A stretch of DNA of 64,000 nucleotides from Xylanibacillus composti. Its GTDB lineage: Bacteria > Bacillota > Bacilli > Paenibacillales > K13. The notes below the pieces were generated by a model, which worked only from the letters and a program-made list of their open reading frames with translations, ran no database searches and was not told the origin of the DNA. Numbering within the stretch: the first letter of the stretch is position 1; each line of letters begins with the position of its first letter. A program made the position numbers and the translations under genes. Positions 43,645-52,944 of this stretch are shown here, in pieces. The stretch covers positions 41,287 through 105,286 of the forward strand of contig NZ_BOVK01000028.1 of NCBI RefSeq assembly GCF_018403685.1, in the 5' to 3' direction.

Positions 43645-45603
43645 TCAAAAGATCATAAGCAAATTCCAATAACTGAATATCCACAGCAGGACCACGGTGG
43701 CCGCCGTATAAAGTGTGTAATGAATGCGACCGCCCCGTCTCCAATACCCTTTCTTCCAGGCAAGCACAGTGAAGAGCACTAAGGCCGCTCCTACTAAAAC
43801 CATCAATACGGGAAGAAAATCTATCACAGGCGCCCATGCGGGTACGACGCCGAAGTAAGCTTTCGGCAGGCCATAGACAGGATCGAATTCGCTAGTCACT
43901 ATGATTCCCGACACAAATCCAACAGCCAGTAGACCATAGACTGCAGCCGCACCCCTTGCAGTGACAGCCAGGATAGGCTGATGCTGCTTTCTGCGGCGTC
44001 TAACAAGCCGTATTCCGGATGCAATGCCGCTATAGACAAGAGACCCGATAACAAAAACAAGTGTCAGGATCAGCATAGAGAAGGTGAAGCCGCTAGTGCT
44101 GTACCAAGGAACCTTCGAGTACGTCATCGGCCCGTCTGCCATAAGCATCATGCTGCCTGCTGGGTCCTTCCCAAACACAATCGTGCCGAAATCGCCAAAA
44201 GGATCCTTCGCTTCCCCCCGGTCCAGATTGTGATACACATTCGGCTCCACTTCAACGAAGCGGCTGGTTTCACCCATATGCGAGACCAGCAAATGCCCTT
44301 CTTCGTCCAGATCAACATGAATCATGCCCATTGTCAGACTAATAAATTTCTCTGATGTCGTCCAATTTCGCCGGTTCTGATGATATTCCCCAACCAATGA
44401 TCTGGAACGTTCCATCGTCCCCTCTGCCGGCACATTTTCTGATGCTCCCTCCATTACGGGACTAGCTGGAAAGTAACGATCCATGAAAGCTTGGAAAATT
44501 TCTGTATGTGCGAAGTAGTTGCCTCCGCTATAGGCGATAAACAGACCGACATTTTCGCTCGGCACAAGGTACAATCCGGCATCGAACAGCATCGTGCTCC
44601 CGGGATGAAAGAGAACCCGCTGCCCATTGACTGTCCTCTCTATGAAACCGTGAGCCATACCATCCAAATGGGGCGAATGGGCAAACAGTTGGCTGTGCAT
44701 CAACCGCACCGTATCTTCCGCCAAGATGGTTTCACCGTCCAAGCTTCCTCCTTGGAGATGGGCCAGCATGAACCGGGCCAGATCGCCAGCTGTACTGCTC
44801 ATGCTGCCGGCAGGTCCAGGCAAGAATTCAAACGCGCCCTCCCGATACTCTCCATCCACATAGCGATAAGCTTGGGCCATATGTCCGGCCAAATCCTCAG
44901 GAATCGGCTGCCGGAACGTGCTGTATTCCATGCCCAAGGGGGCGAAGATATGCTGTTCTACATAATCGGCAAAAGGCATACCGGACACTTGCTCGACAAT
45001 GTATCCCGCCAAGGCCGTACCGTAATTGGAGTAGGCCGATACGTAACCGGGCGGAAAGATGCGTGCAGGCATTTCCCCTTGCACATATTCGTGCAATGAT
45101 CGTGTATCGGCCTCCGAAAGCCGGTATAACGTCTCGGAATAATCTTCGAATCCGGGCGTGTGCGTCAGCAAATGCGTGAGCGTAATCGGTTCCGATTCCC
45201 CTGCAGTCTTGGTCCGGGAAGGGATCTCAAAATCGAGATAAGTGTTCACATCTGCGCTCAAATCAACCTTTCCTTGTTCTGCCAACTGCATGACCGCCGT
45301 CCAAGTGAATAGCTTGGAAATGGAGCCGAGCCGAAATAGCGTTGTCTCCGCGTCAACTTGCCTGGACTCATCCATATCGGCCAAGCCGTATCCTTTCGAA
45401 ACGATGGTCTCCCCATTGGCAACTACCGAAACCGCGGCATTGGGAATACGGAGCTCCTCCATGCGCTCCTTCATCATTTGGTCCACGAACTGTTCTACTT
45501 CCGCGGAATCCATGGAACTGGCAGCAACCATCGAATTTCCTAGAAACGAGGTGATGCTCATGAACAAGCTGGCGATAAGCGTCATTTTAAGTAATTTCAT
45601 CAT
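43645..45603 (-). CDS. Exported beta-lactamase-family serine hydrolase with C-terminal membrane domain
   Basis: 652 residues from ATG at 45603 (GAGGAG 6 nt upstream). Signal peptide about 1-28. The class C beta-lactamase/DD-peptidase fold has the SxxK motif in FRLGSISKLFTWTAVMQLAE, YxN as AYSNYGTALAGYIVEQVSG and LLTHTPGFEDY. Residues about 390-500 are a beta-rich lipocalin-like linker. The C-terminus has about four membrane helices (FSMLILTLVFVIGSLVYSGI and later), so the enzyme domain faces outward. Substrates may be peptidoglycan peptides or D-amino esters. It lies 26 bp behind a TetR gene, in one operon. Confidence 0.85.
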   Translation of the reverse strand: MMKLLKMTLIASLFMSITSFLGNSMVAASSMDSAEVEQFVDQMMKERMEELRIPNAAVSVVANGETIVSKGYGLADMDESRQVDAETTLFRLGSISKLFTWTAVMQLAEQGKVDLSADVNTYLDFEIPSRTKTAGESEPITLTHLLTHTPGFEDYSETLYRLSEADTRSLHEYVQGEMPARIFPPGYVSAYSNYGTALAGYIVEQVSGMPFADYVEQHIFAPLGMEYSTFRQPIPEDLAGHMAQAYRYVDGEYREGAFEFLPGPAGSMSSTAGDLARFMLAHLQGGSLDGETILAEDTVRLMHSQLFAHSPHLDGMAHGFIERTVNGQRVLFHPGSTMLFDAGLYLVPSENVGLFIAYSGGNYFAHTEIFQAFMDRYFPASPVMEGASENVPAEGTMERSRSLVGEYHQNRRNWTTSEKFISLTMGMIHVDLDEEGHLLVSHMGETSRFVEVEPNVYHNLDRGEAKDPFGDFGTIVFGKDPAGSMMLMADGPMTYSKVPWYSTSGFTFSMLILTLVFVIGSLVYSGIASGIRLVRRRRKQHQPILAVTARGAAAVYGLLAVGFVSGIIVTSEFDPVYGLPKAYFGVVPAWAPVIDFLPVLMVLVGAALVLFTVLAWKKGYWRRGGRIHYTLYTAATVVLLWIFSYWNLLMIF

Positions 45604-45629
45604 TCGGTTCTCCTCTTTATTCGTTGGCA

Positions 45630-46205
45630 TTATTCATCCTTCTTTCGATGACGGGCAGCAATGATCACATCTTCTGCTGTACTATCCAGAAGCTCTACTC
45701 CTCTTTCCTCGCCAAATTCCTCCGGCAGCAAGCCATTGGCAACCATAACGGAAAGTCCCGCCGAGAACACCCTCATTTTCAACAAAATGATCGACAACTC
45801 TTCCGTAGTGAAGCCTCCCAGATCGGAATCCTTCTTCATTATCTCAATCAAGTCGTTGCCCAAATCCTGATCGTACGTTTCCAAATAATCGTTTTGCTTC
45901 ATGATGAAGTCGCGAAACAGCACACTGTACTCCTTGGCAAAACGCAGACTCGCCACGCCAATATCGTGGAACGGATTGCCCGTATCCTGCTCGAGTAACA
46001 ACTGGTGGCTTAACGCCACAATTTTTTTTACGACCTCTCTCTTAAGCTCTTCCACATCCTTAAAGTTGACATAAATCGGGGCAATCGAGCTTTCCAACTG
46101 ATCGGCGACTTTTCTGATCGTAATGTGATCTATGCCTTCCACCTTTGCGATTTCAAAAGCTGCATCAATGATTTGCTCTTTGGAGAACTTCTTCTTAGGC
46201 GGCAT
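45630..46205 (-). CDS. TetR-family regulator
   Basis: 191 residues from ATG at 46205 (AAGGAGG 6 nt upstream). The helix-turn-helix is KKFSKEQIIDAAFEIAKVEG and ITIRKVADQLESSIAPIYVN; the C-terminal ligand domain is helical and unassigned. It is cotranscribed with the beta-lactamase-like hydrolase. Upstream, an imperfect inverted repeat ATACAT...ATGTAT (about 46,226-46,262) is a likely operator, so it probably represses this pair. Confidence 0.88.
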   Translation of the reverse strand: MPPKKKFSKEQIIDAAFEIAKVEGIDHITIRKVADQLESSIAPIYVNFKDVEELKREVVKKIVALSHQLLLEQDTGNPFHDIGVASLRFAKEYSVLFRDFIMKQNDYLETYDQDLGNDLIEIMKKDSDLGGFTTEELSIILLKMRVFSAGLSVMVANGLLPEEFGEERGVELLDSTAEDVIIAARHRKKDE

Positions 46206-46225
46206 GTTCACCCTCCTTATATCGT

Positions 46226-46262
46226 TCACTTGATACATATCATATGTTATATATCATGTATT
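46226..46262. promoter_or_regulatory. Candidate TetR operator region
   Basis: On the minus strand ATACATGATATAT-AAC-ATATGATATGTAT forms an imperfect dyad 20 bp upstream of the tetR start. Confidence 0.5.
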
Positions 46263-46337
46263 ATGCAATAGAACTGTGAATTTGTAAAGGTTATTTTTCA
46301 ACCTGCACGAAGAGAAAAGAAATGGCGGTGAGCTATT

Positions 46338-46366
46338 TTGACTATACAGGTCGTAAATTATATAGT
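46338..46366 (+). promoter_or_regulatory. Promoter of the DUF1801 gene
   Basis: TTGACT (46338-46343), 17-nt spacer, TATAGT (46361-46366). Confidence 0.6.
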
Positions 46367-46387
46367 TGGAAATAAGGAGGGGCATAC

Positions 46388-46756
46388 ATGGAAGTGTTCA
46401 CAGACTTTTTGGCGCGTATCGACAACCCGCAGCATCGGGCGCGAACGGAAGAGGTATTGACTTGGATCGCTACGACATTCCCCGCTTTAGTTCCCGAGAT
46501 AAAGTGGAAGCAGCCGATGTTCACCGATCACGGTACATATATCATTGGCTTTAGTGTAGCCAAGCAACATCTGGCTGTTGCCCCGGAAAGGGCAGGGATT
46601 GATCGATTTGCTGAAGAAATTGCGAAAGCTGGCTATGATCACACCAAGGAGCTGATCCGTATCCATTGGGAACAGCCGGTTGATTATTCCCTGCTTGAGG
46701 GCATGATCGCGTTCAATATGATGGATAAAGCCGACTGTTCCACTTTTTGGCGATGA
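46388..46756 (+). CDS. DUF1801 protein, iron-chaperone (YdhG/Fra)-like
   Basis: 122 residues with AAGGAGG 8 nt before the ATG. The family core is visible: [60 protein letters not shown] and [20 protein letters not shown]. The fold is the small DUF1801 domain related to B. subtilis YdhG (frataxin-like Fra). Iron delivery is known for Fra; whether this copy does it is inference. It is monocistronic, with promoter at 46338 and terminator at 46769. Confidence 0.8.
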   Translation: MEVFTDFLARIDNPQHRARTEEVLTWIATTFPALVPEIKWKQPMFTDHGTYIIGFSVAKQHLAVAPERAGIDRFAEEIAKAGYDHTKELIRIHWEQPVDYSLLEGMIAFNMMDKADCSTFWR

Positions 46757-46768
46757 TTGTGCGCAACG

Positions 46769-46817
46769 AAAAAGCCGAGGAAATCAGGTGTATTAACCCG
46801 AATTCACTCGGCTTTTT
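46769..46817. terminator. Bidirectional terminator
   Basis: AAAAAGCCGAG (46769-46779) pairs with CTCGGCTTTTT (46807-46817). Confidence 0.7.
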
Positions 46818-46867
46818 CCGAATAGCATTCCGCCAGTTATGACAGGCATGTTGAAGTTTGCCCGTTA

Positions 46868-47032
46868 TTATTCGTACAACGTGTCTGCGTTCTCGTAACG
46901 CAATTCCTCTGAATGAACACGGGTATCCTCCCCGTCCGGGTGAGCAGTCGAAAGATCCACCTCTTGGATATTCGCTTGTTCGACTTCGAGCTGATCGGGC
47001 TGCTTGGTGTCTGGTCGTTTGTCCGCCATCAT
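46868..47032 (-). CDS. Small acidic protein, 54 residues
   Basis: The frame encodes MMADKRPDTKQPDQLEVEQA, then NIQEVDLSTAHPDGEDTRVH and SEELRYENADTLYE. GGGGGCG lies 6 nt before the first ATG. It is strongly acidic, without hydrophobic segments or Cys, and probably disordered. The ending is not random-looking and the codon frame is clean. I do not know the family; Bacillales have many short acidic conserved proteins of this size. It is convergent with the DUF1801 gene across a terminator. Confidence 0.55.
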   Translation of the reverse strand: MMADKRPDTKQPDQLEVEQANIQEVDLSTAHPDGEDTRVHSEELRYENADTLYE

Positions 47033-47194
47033 TTGTTCGCCCCCTGTCCGTTATCCATGCATCCGATGGTCAATTCGCATTTGCCGCAAGCTTCGCAGCT
47101 TATGCCGCTTTTATGTTGCCACCCCATCCGTTATCTATACGGCAAAAAAATCTATTGGCAACGCCAGCTTTGAATGCATGATCATGCAACGGAA

Positions 47195-48193
47195 TTATCG
47201 AATGCCTTCCAGTTCATTGGTCACTGTCTCAATCATATTCACGAACGACGAGAGCTCCTCAGAACTGGCCGCTTGTTCCCTTGCAAGCGCCGAAGTCACC
47301 TCTGAATCCTTCATCACTTCACGCAATTCCTCCGAAATCTCTTGCAGCGTAGCCTTAATCACTTCCAGCGAACCCTTGGAATTAGCTGCCAATTTTCGAA
47401 TCTCATCCGCCACTACCCCGAACCCTCTTCCATGTTCTCCCGCATGCGCTGCCTCGATCGCTGCATTTAATCCAAGCAGATGGGTTTGATCCGAAATTTC
47501 TTGCAAGATCGAACCGACTTGGCTGATCTCACCGATCTTGGTATGCAGCTTATTCACTTTCTCGTGCGCCTTATCCTGCAATTCCGCCGTCTGGATGGCA
47601 GAATCTGCAACGGACTGGCTGCTGCCGCTCAGCTCGACCATCATCGAGGCAAGCTCCTGAACTGCCCTGTTCACTTTGGCTAACGTTTCTTTCCTTTCCT
47701 CATACAACACTTGTATCTTCTGTTTTTCATCGTGCTCATAAGCTTCCAAAACCAATTGCGAGTCTAGATTAAACATTTTGGACAAGGATAATATAATCGT
47801 CATCCAATTGTCCGGAGCAACTTTTTGAAGATTTTGAACTGCAATGTCCAAATAGAGCATGTAGGTGCCTAAATACCACTCCGTTGTTAAGCCAATGCGC
47901 GAGTGAAGCTTTCCAATATAGAGCCGTCTTTCTATGAACTCCATATCGATTTTTCCGTCCACCATCGTCATGAAATACCAACGCTGCGTCTCTTTCAACC
48001 GTTCTATCGTACTATTCGAATCGATAATCTTCGCTAATTCTGGCTGCGCATAAATTTTATCGTATAGTTGATCGACAACCTTGTCCGTTATTGCCTCAAA
48101 GTGCTGCCTTTGCCGACTTAGATAGCCTAAATCTTCCTCGGTTAACCCAATATACTCAAGTTGGGTCATTCTTTGCTCATCCAGTTGAATCAT
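47195..48193 (-). CDS. hemAT: Globin-coupled methyl-accepting sensor, HemAT-like
   Basis: 332 residues; GGGAGG lies 7 nt before the ATG. Residues about 10-155 are a protoglobin domain ([40 protein letters not shown]) with proximal His97 in KLHSR. From about 175 a methyl-accepting signalling helix pair follows, with hairpin tip [20 protein letters not shown] and [20 protein letters not shown]. There is no membrane segment, so it is a soluble oxygen sensor that acts on CheA. It is about 100 residues shorter than B. subtilis HemAT, with a shortened signalling stalk. Confidence 0.88.
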   Translation of the reverse strand: MIQLDEQRMTQLEYIGLTEEDLGYLSRQRQHFEAITDKVVDQLYDKIYAQPELAKIIDSNSTIERLKETQRWYFMTMVDGKIDMEFIERRLYIGKLHSRIGLTTEWYLGTYMLYLDIAVQNLQKVAPDNWMTIILSLSKMFNLDSQLVLEAYEHDEKQKIQVLYEERKETLAKVNRAVQELASMMVELSGSSQSVADSAIQTAELQDKAHEKVNKLHTKIGEISQVGSILQEISDQTHLLGLNAAIEAAHAGEHGRGFGVVADEIRKLAANSKGSLEVIKATLQEISEELREVMKDSEVTSALAREQAASSEELSSFVNMIETVTNELEGIR

Positions 48194-48651
48194 ACGAAGA
48201 CCTCCCGATTGCTGCTATGTAATAGAAAATAAGTTATATAGAACCGGAATTATCAAACAACTTGGTCTTGATGATAGGCCAAGGTAGTTATCCAGTCGTA
48301 GTCCTATAGTAGTATATAACCGTTATACTTACAAGTCCTATCAACATACACATAGACGTACAACGCGGCATTCGCGGAGCAAGGAATCCACGATGAGCTG
48401 CTTGCTCGGTGCGGCTTCAGACACAGTTGTATGCCCGCAGCATGAGCCGCTGCTAGCCTCGGCTCAACGCAGCAGGCAAGTCGCATAGGCGACAGATTCA
48501 GATAACCTACCTGGCTTGGCAACGCGCTCTTCTGTTTCAAATGTGTACCGGGACGCTATGCAACTGAATGTTACATAGGACGATATTCGAAATTCCTGAA
48601 GGTCCCTTGGCCTGAGTCCCCATTGCCGCCAAGTAACCGGAACCATTGCCA
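48194..48651. other. Intergenic region, no gene seen
   Basis: GC-rich imperfect hairpins occur around 48,380-48,490 but I see no coding frame, ribosome site or known RNA motif. The terminator of glmS lies at its right end. Confidence 0.3.
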
Positions 48652-48703
48652 CAAAAAAAGAAAAGTCGAGCACATGTCAGGAACATCCTGAATTTGCTCG
48701 ACC
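48652..48703 (-). terminator. Terminator of glmS
   Basis: GTCGAGCA (48665-48672) pairs with TGCTCGAC (48695-48702), inner AGGA/TCCT; the minus strand continues TTTTCTTTTTTTG. Confidence 0.75.
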
Positions 48704-48779
48704 TCAATCCTATCCTTGCTCAAACGATTTGAACATGCTCACTAGATCTTGGGTTTAATCGCTTAGCGATACCCCTATC

Positions 48780-50612
48780 TTACTCAACGGTCACACTTTT
48801 CGCCAAATTCCGCGGCTTGTCGACGTCGTGTCCAAGTGCGAGCGAAGCGTAGTAAGCCAGCAGCTGCAGCGGGATAACCGACAGTGCCGGGGTCAGAAGC
48901 GGCAATGTACGCGGGATGGAGAGAATCTCATCTACCGACTTGCCGAATTCTTCTTCGTATCCCTCGAAGCAGAGGCCGAGCACATGCGCGCCGCGAGCGG
49001 CTACCTCCTTGATGTTGCTGATCGTCTTCTCCAGCAGCTCTTCCTGCGTAGCCAGCGCGATGACCGGCACATCATCCTCGATCAGTGCCAATGTGCCGTG
49101 CTTCAGTTCACCGGCCGCATACGCTTCAGAATGAATATAGGAAATTTCCTTGAGCTTCAGGGAGCCTTCCAAGGCGACAGCATAATCCAAACCTCGACCG
49201 ATGAAGAATAAGCTCGGATGCTTCGCAATGGCTTCCGCGAATTGCTTAACCTTGTCAGCTTGCTTCAGCAGCGCTTCCACTTGATCCGGCAGCTGCTGCA
49301 TCGCTTGGATAAGCTCCGTTGTTTGCGTCTCGTTCAGCTTGCCCAACTGCTGCGCCATATAACCGCCCAGCAGGTAAAAGGCAATAAGCTGTGAGGTGTA
49401 CGCCTTCGTCGAGGCGACAGCGATTTCCGGACCTGCCCAGGTAACGATCGTATCGTCTGCTTCGCGAGCAACAGAGCTGCCCACGACATTCGTAATCGCT
49501 ACAACGCGCGCGCCCTGATTTTTCGCTTCCCTCAATGCGGCGAGCGTATCCGCCGTTTCACCGGACTGGCTGACGACAATGACCAGCGTGTTCGGTGTAA
49601 TAATGGGTGAACGGTAGCGATATTCGCTGGCGACATCGGTTTCTACCGGAATGCGCACCAGCTTCTCGATGACGTTCTTTCCGACCAGGCCTGCGTGGTA
49701 TGCGGTACCGCAGGCTACGATATGAATGTTCTGAATGCCGCGAAGATCATCCGCCGACATGTTCAGTTCATTCAAAACAAATTGCTTGCCGTCCGGGCTG
49801 ATTCGGCTGCCCATCGTGTCGCGGTATGCCTTCGGCTGCTCGTATATTTCCTTGAGCATGAAATGATCGTATCCGGCTTTTTCTGCAGTGACCAGATCCC
49901 ATTCGACACGCAGCATTTCCCGGGAAATGCTATTGCCGTCGACTGAACTCAGGGCAACGCCGCTTTTTGTCAGAACGGCCATTTCTCCGTCGTTCAGGAT
50001 ATATACGTCGCGTGTATGCTCCAAAATTGCGGGAATATCCGACCCGATATAGTTCTCGCCGTCGCCAACGCCGATAATCAATGGACTGGCCAGACGTACG
50101 GCCACCAATTTATCCGGCTCATGCTCGCTCATAACGGCAAGCGCGTAGGCGCCGCGCATTTTCTTCACGGCCTTGCGAACGGACTCGACCAGATCGCCTT
50201 CATAGCAATCGGCAATAAGATGCGCAATGACTTCCGTATCCGTCTCGGATTGAAAAACAGCGCCCTTCGCAGCGAGTTCTTCCTTCAAGGTCAAATAATT
50301 CTCGATAATGCCGTTATGCACGACGGAAAACTTCTTGCTGTTGTCCGCATGCGGGTGCGAATTCTCATCCGATGGTTTCCCATGTGTCGCCCAGCGCGTA
50401 TGACCGATCCCGGCATTGCCTTGTAGCGGCGAATCTGTCAAAGCAGACTCCAACACAGCCAGACGTCCTTTAGCCTTGCGTATAGCCAAACCACCAGCCG
50501 TTTGCACGGCGATCCCCGCCGAATCATAACCGCGGTACTCCAGCTTTTTCAACCCGTTAATCAATATGTCTTGAGAATCTCTCTTCCCGATATATCCAAC
50601 GATTCCACACAT
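48780..50612 (-). CDS. glmS: Glutamine--fructose-6-phosphate aminotransferase GlmS
   Basis: 610 residues from ATG at 50612 (GGAGGG about 10 nt upstream). The N-terminal Ntn glutaminase domain begins MCGIVGYIGKRDSQDILING (catalytic Cys2, exposed after Met removal) with GYDSAGIA and HTRWATHGKPSDENSHPH. Two SIS domains follow (IHIVACGTAYHAGLVGKNVI, VVSQSGETADTLAALREAKN, FFIGRGLDYAVALEGSLKLK, EAYAAGELKHGTLALIEDDV), ending NLAKSVTVE. It makes glucosamine-6-phosphate, the first step to UDP-GlcNAc. A glmS ribozyme in its leader gives feedback control by the product. Confidence 0.97.
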   Translation of the reverse strand: MCGIVGYIGKRDSQDILINGLKKLEYRGYDSAGIAVQTAGGLAIRKAKGRLAVLESALTDSPLQGNAGIGHTRWATHGKPSDENSHPHADNSKKFSVVHNGIIENYLTLKEELAAKGAVFQSETDTEVIAHLIADCYEGDLVESVRKAVKKMRGAYALAVMSEHEPDKLVAVRLASPLIIGVGDGENYIGSDIPAILEHTRDVYILNDGEMAVLTKSGVALSSVDGNSISREMLRVEWDLVTAEKAGYDHFMLKEIYEQPKAYRDTMGSRISPDGKQFVLNELNMSADDLRGIQNIHIVACGTAYHAGLVGKNVIEKLVRIPVETDVASEYRYRSPIITPNTLVIVVSQSGETADTLAALREAKNQGARVVAITNVVGSSVAREADDTIVTWAGPEIAVASTKAYTSQLIAFYLLGGYMAQQLGKLNETQTTELIQAMQQLPDQVEALLKQADKVKQFAEAIAKHPSLFFIGRGLDYAVALEGSLKLKEISYIHSEAYAAGELKHGTLALIEDDVPVIALATQEELLEKTISNIKEVAARGAHVLGLCFEGYEEEFGKSVDEILSIPRTLPLLTPALSVIPLQLLAYYASLALGHDVDKPRNLAKSVTVE

Positions 50613-50754
50613 TCTATTTATACCCTCCAATGATGCAGGAGAGCGCTCCATGGCTTATGCAAGCATAAGAAACCAAACTTACTTTTTGAACGCTCTCCGC
50701 ATAGTTCGCATTCAAAAAGCTAATTGCCAAACATCCAATGATTCAATAGAAAAA

Positions 50755-50965
50755 AATCATGTCATTTCCCCAACATCCCGCCGGAACTTTGTCGGGCCGG
50801 TCGCCCAGCCGTTTTGATTCCAGCTTGCGGTCAGGATGTGTGACCGAGAGGTCCCCGCCGAATCATTCGAACACCTCTACCTCGTCAACTTCCACGAGCG
50901 CATACATCGATGAAGACCTCTATCGTCCGTCATGCTGCATGATCCATGAAAGTTCTGGCGCTTTT
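50755..50965 (-). ncRNA. glmS ribozyme (GlcN6P-activated self-cleaving riboswitch)
   Basis: On the minus strand the core is present in order: AAAAGCGCCAGAACTTTC (cleavage expected 5' of the G at 50961), then GTTGACGAGGTAGAGGTGTT, then TTCGGCGGGGACCTC, and the 3' end GGGAAATGACATGATTTTTT. These match the conserved P1-P2 junction, the pseudoknot and P3-P4 regions of the family. It lies about 140 nt before glmS. GlcN6P-triggered cleavage exposes the mRNA to decay (known for the family). Confidence 0.88.
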
Positions 50966-51015
50966 GCTGCAGATTAAGTCCCGCCCCTCCTTTCTGTCCT
51001 CGAATACATATACTC

Positions 51016-51044
51016 ATCTTATTCAAATTGAGCGGGATGTGCAA
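51016..51044 (-). promoter_or_regulatory. glmS promoter
   Basis: On the minus strand TTGCAC (51044-51039), 17-nt spacer, TAAGAT (51021-51016), about 50 bp before the ribozyme cleavage site. Confidence 0.55.
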
Positions 51045-51214
51045 CAACATTCTACGATCTTTTCCCTGTCACCCATAGATGCTACATCCTGTTGCATGCC
51101 ATCACTGGACGATTTCTGTCGAATTGACTATGATAGTAATAGATTTCGAATTATTACGACAACTTTATGGTCGATGGATGTCATTCGAATGAGCTGAAGA
51201 AAGGCGGGGAAAGC

Positions 51215-52792
51215 TTGATAGACTTACATGTGCAGATCAAAAAAAGCGGAGGGAATTGTTTTGATGACGTAATGGAGACGGTAAGCGGCTGGTACAATCG
51301 AAGCTGCCGTATGATGCATGCCGACGGCTTGAAGTTTGCCTTTCACCCGGCAAGTCCAGAGATGCCGACCATTGGGGCGAGGATGCAGGTAGACTTCCAA
51401 ACAGTATTCCCCTTGATGGAAACGTTCCACGGCTTGCGCATGCGCATGCACCAGCACATTTCCCCCGAGGAAGCCTTTTCTCTGATCAAGGGCCAGCTTG
51501 AAGCAGGCAACCCCGTCATTCTGGCGCAAGACGACTATTATAATCCGGGGGACCCCAATTTCGGCGTCCGCCATGCCACCCACCACCTGATGATAGTTAC
51601 AGGCTGCGAGCCGGACACAAAGGGGCTCTATTGCATTGATCCCTTCTTCGAACGGGGTAGAAGCCTGCTGCCCTATGATCTGTTTGCCCAAGGCTTTGAC
51701 CGGTGCATCACCTGTACGCCTGTCGCAACGAAAGCAGCGGATGGCGTCTTCATGAAAGCTGCCTTGCGCGATATTGTCAAGGAGGAGCTGCGCGGCAAAT
51801 CGGCCGCCGCCATGCTGGCTCTGGCAGAAGCTTTGCCTGCTATCCGTATGGAAGATGAAACGAAGGGCTGCGCCACTTTCGGGGACAGCTTGCTGTTCCT
51901 CCGGCATGCAGCCCTGAATACCTCGCGCCGAAACTATAGCCATATGCTGCGCTACTTGGCCGTGCACGCAGACAGCCCTTCTCTATACGGGACTGCGGAT
52001 GTCTTCGAGCTCTTGGCCAACCGCTGGATGATCATCATCGGTCATCTGACCAAGCTCAACAACTTGGCCAAGCAGGAGGAAGGCGGCACGGCCAGCCAGG
52101 AAACAGTCATTCGCGGATTAATGGCGAAGATTGCGGAGGCCAGCGAAGCAGAGATAGAGGCGCTTGAGATTCTTCACAATCAATTAGGCCATGATGAACG
52201 CGCGTTCAATCAGCGGGAGGTTGCCGCTGCAGTTCATCACGAAGAAGTGGCCGTGAAGGAAATCGTTCCAGTGGATCTCGTCCCTTATTTCCACACACGA
52301 GCCATCGAGAATGATGCAGGAACCGCCAATTTCGACTCGGAGGGCTATTATTTCTCAAGAGAAGGAGCCCCGGAAGGAACACTGCGCGTTGCCGATATGC
52401 TCTTTGCCTTCCCCGCTCTCGCACTCGATGACCGCGACAATCTCGTGTGCCAGGGACAAGCGATCGATTTGCCGGACGGCGAATTCCAAGGATTGATGCT
52501 GCTCGGCTGCTGTGAGTTCGGCAGCTACAGAGAAAGCCTGACCGTTGAGTTCGCAGATGGATCGTCTGAAGATCTGCCATTCGGATTCTCGGACTGGTGG
52601 ACCTATACCCCCGTCGACGGTGAAATCATCGCTTGGCGCTCCAACGTCATGCGGTTGGGCAAGGGGAAGCAAGCTGCCGAAACGTACATGTATGCCAAGA
52701 AAAAATCGTTCCGCACGCGCAATACGCCTGTCCGCCTGCATTTGCCTGACTTGTCCACCATTCATATCTTCGGCATTTCTTTGTGGAAATAA
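51215..52792 (+). CDS. BtrH-N-domain protein (C39-peptidase-like fold)
   Basis: 525 residues from TTG at 51215 with AGGCGGGG 5 nt upstream; an ATG at 51167 lacks a site. The N-terminal half contains SGGNCFDDVMETVSGWYN (putative nucleophilic Cys) and NFGVRHATHHLMIVTGCEPD with His, then YCIDPFFERG with Asp, the Cys-His-Asp order of the BtrH N-terminal domain. BtrH transfers an acyl group in butirosin synthesis. The middle (200-360) is helical, and the C-terminal 140 residues are beta-rich (LMLLGCCEFGSYRESLTVEF, PVRLHLPDLSTIHIFGISLW). No NRPS or aminoglycoside gene is next to it. It faces away from glmS. Confidence 0.7.
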   Translation: MIDLHVQIKKSGGNCFDDVMETVSGWYNRSCRMMHADGLKFAFHPASPEMPTIGARMQVDFQTVFPLMETFHGLRMRMHQHISPEEAFSLIKGQLEAGNPVILAQDDYYNPGDPNFGVRHATHHLMIVTGCEPDTKGLYCIDPFFERGRSLLPYDLFAQGFDRCITCTPVATKAADGVFMKAALRDIVKEELRGKSAAAMLALAEALPAIRMEDETKGCATFGDSLLFLRHAALNTSRRNYSHMLRYLAVHADSPSLYGTADVFELLANRWMIIIGHLTKLNNLAKQEEGGTASQETVIRGLMAKIAEASEAEIEALEILHNQLGHDERAFNQREVAAAVHHEEVAVKEIVPVDLVPYFHTRAIENDAGTANFDSEGYYFSREGAPEGTLRVADMLFAFPALALDDRDNLVCQGQAIDLPDGEFQGLMLLGCCEFGSYRESLTVEFADGSSEDLPFGFSDWWTYTPVDGEIIAWRSNVMRLGKGKQAAETYMYAKKKSFRTRNTPVRLHLPDLSTIHIFGISLWK

Positions 52793-52839
52793 TCGCGAAA
52801 CACCTCCGACCGACATCCCGCTCATTGGCGGCATAAACA

Positions 52840-52881
52840 AGGAGCAGCGCCCATCCCCTCCTGGAGAATCGCGCTGCTCCT
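52840..52881. terminator. Bidirectional terminator
   Basis: AGGAGCAGCGC pairs with GCGCTGCTCCT; it lies between the convergent BtrH-like gene and glmM. Confidence 0.65.
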
Positions 52882-52944
52882 ATTATGCATGCAGGCCAAT
52901 CCGCTGGCTGTCAGCCAGTCTGCCCGGCAAAACCTGATTATCGC

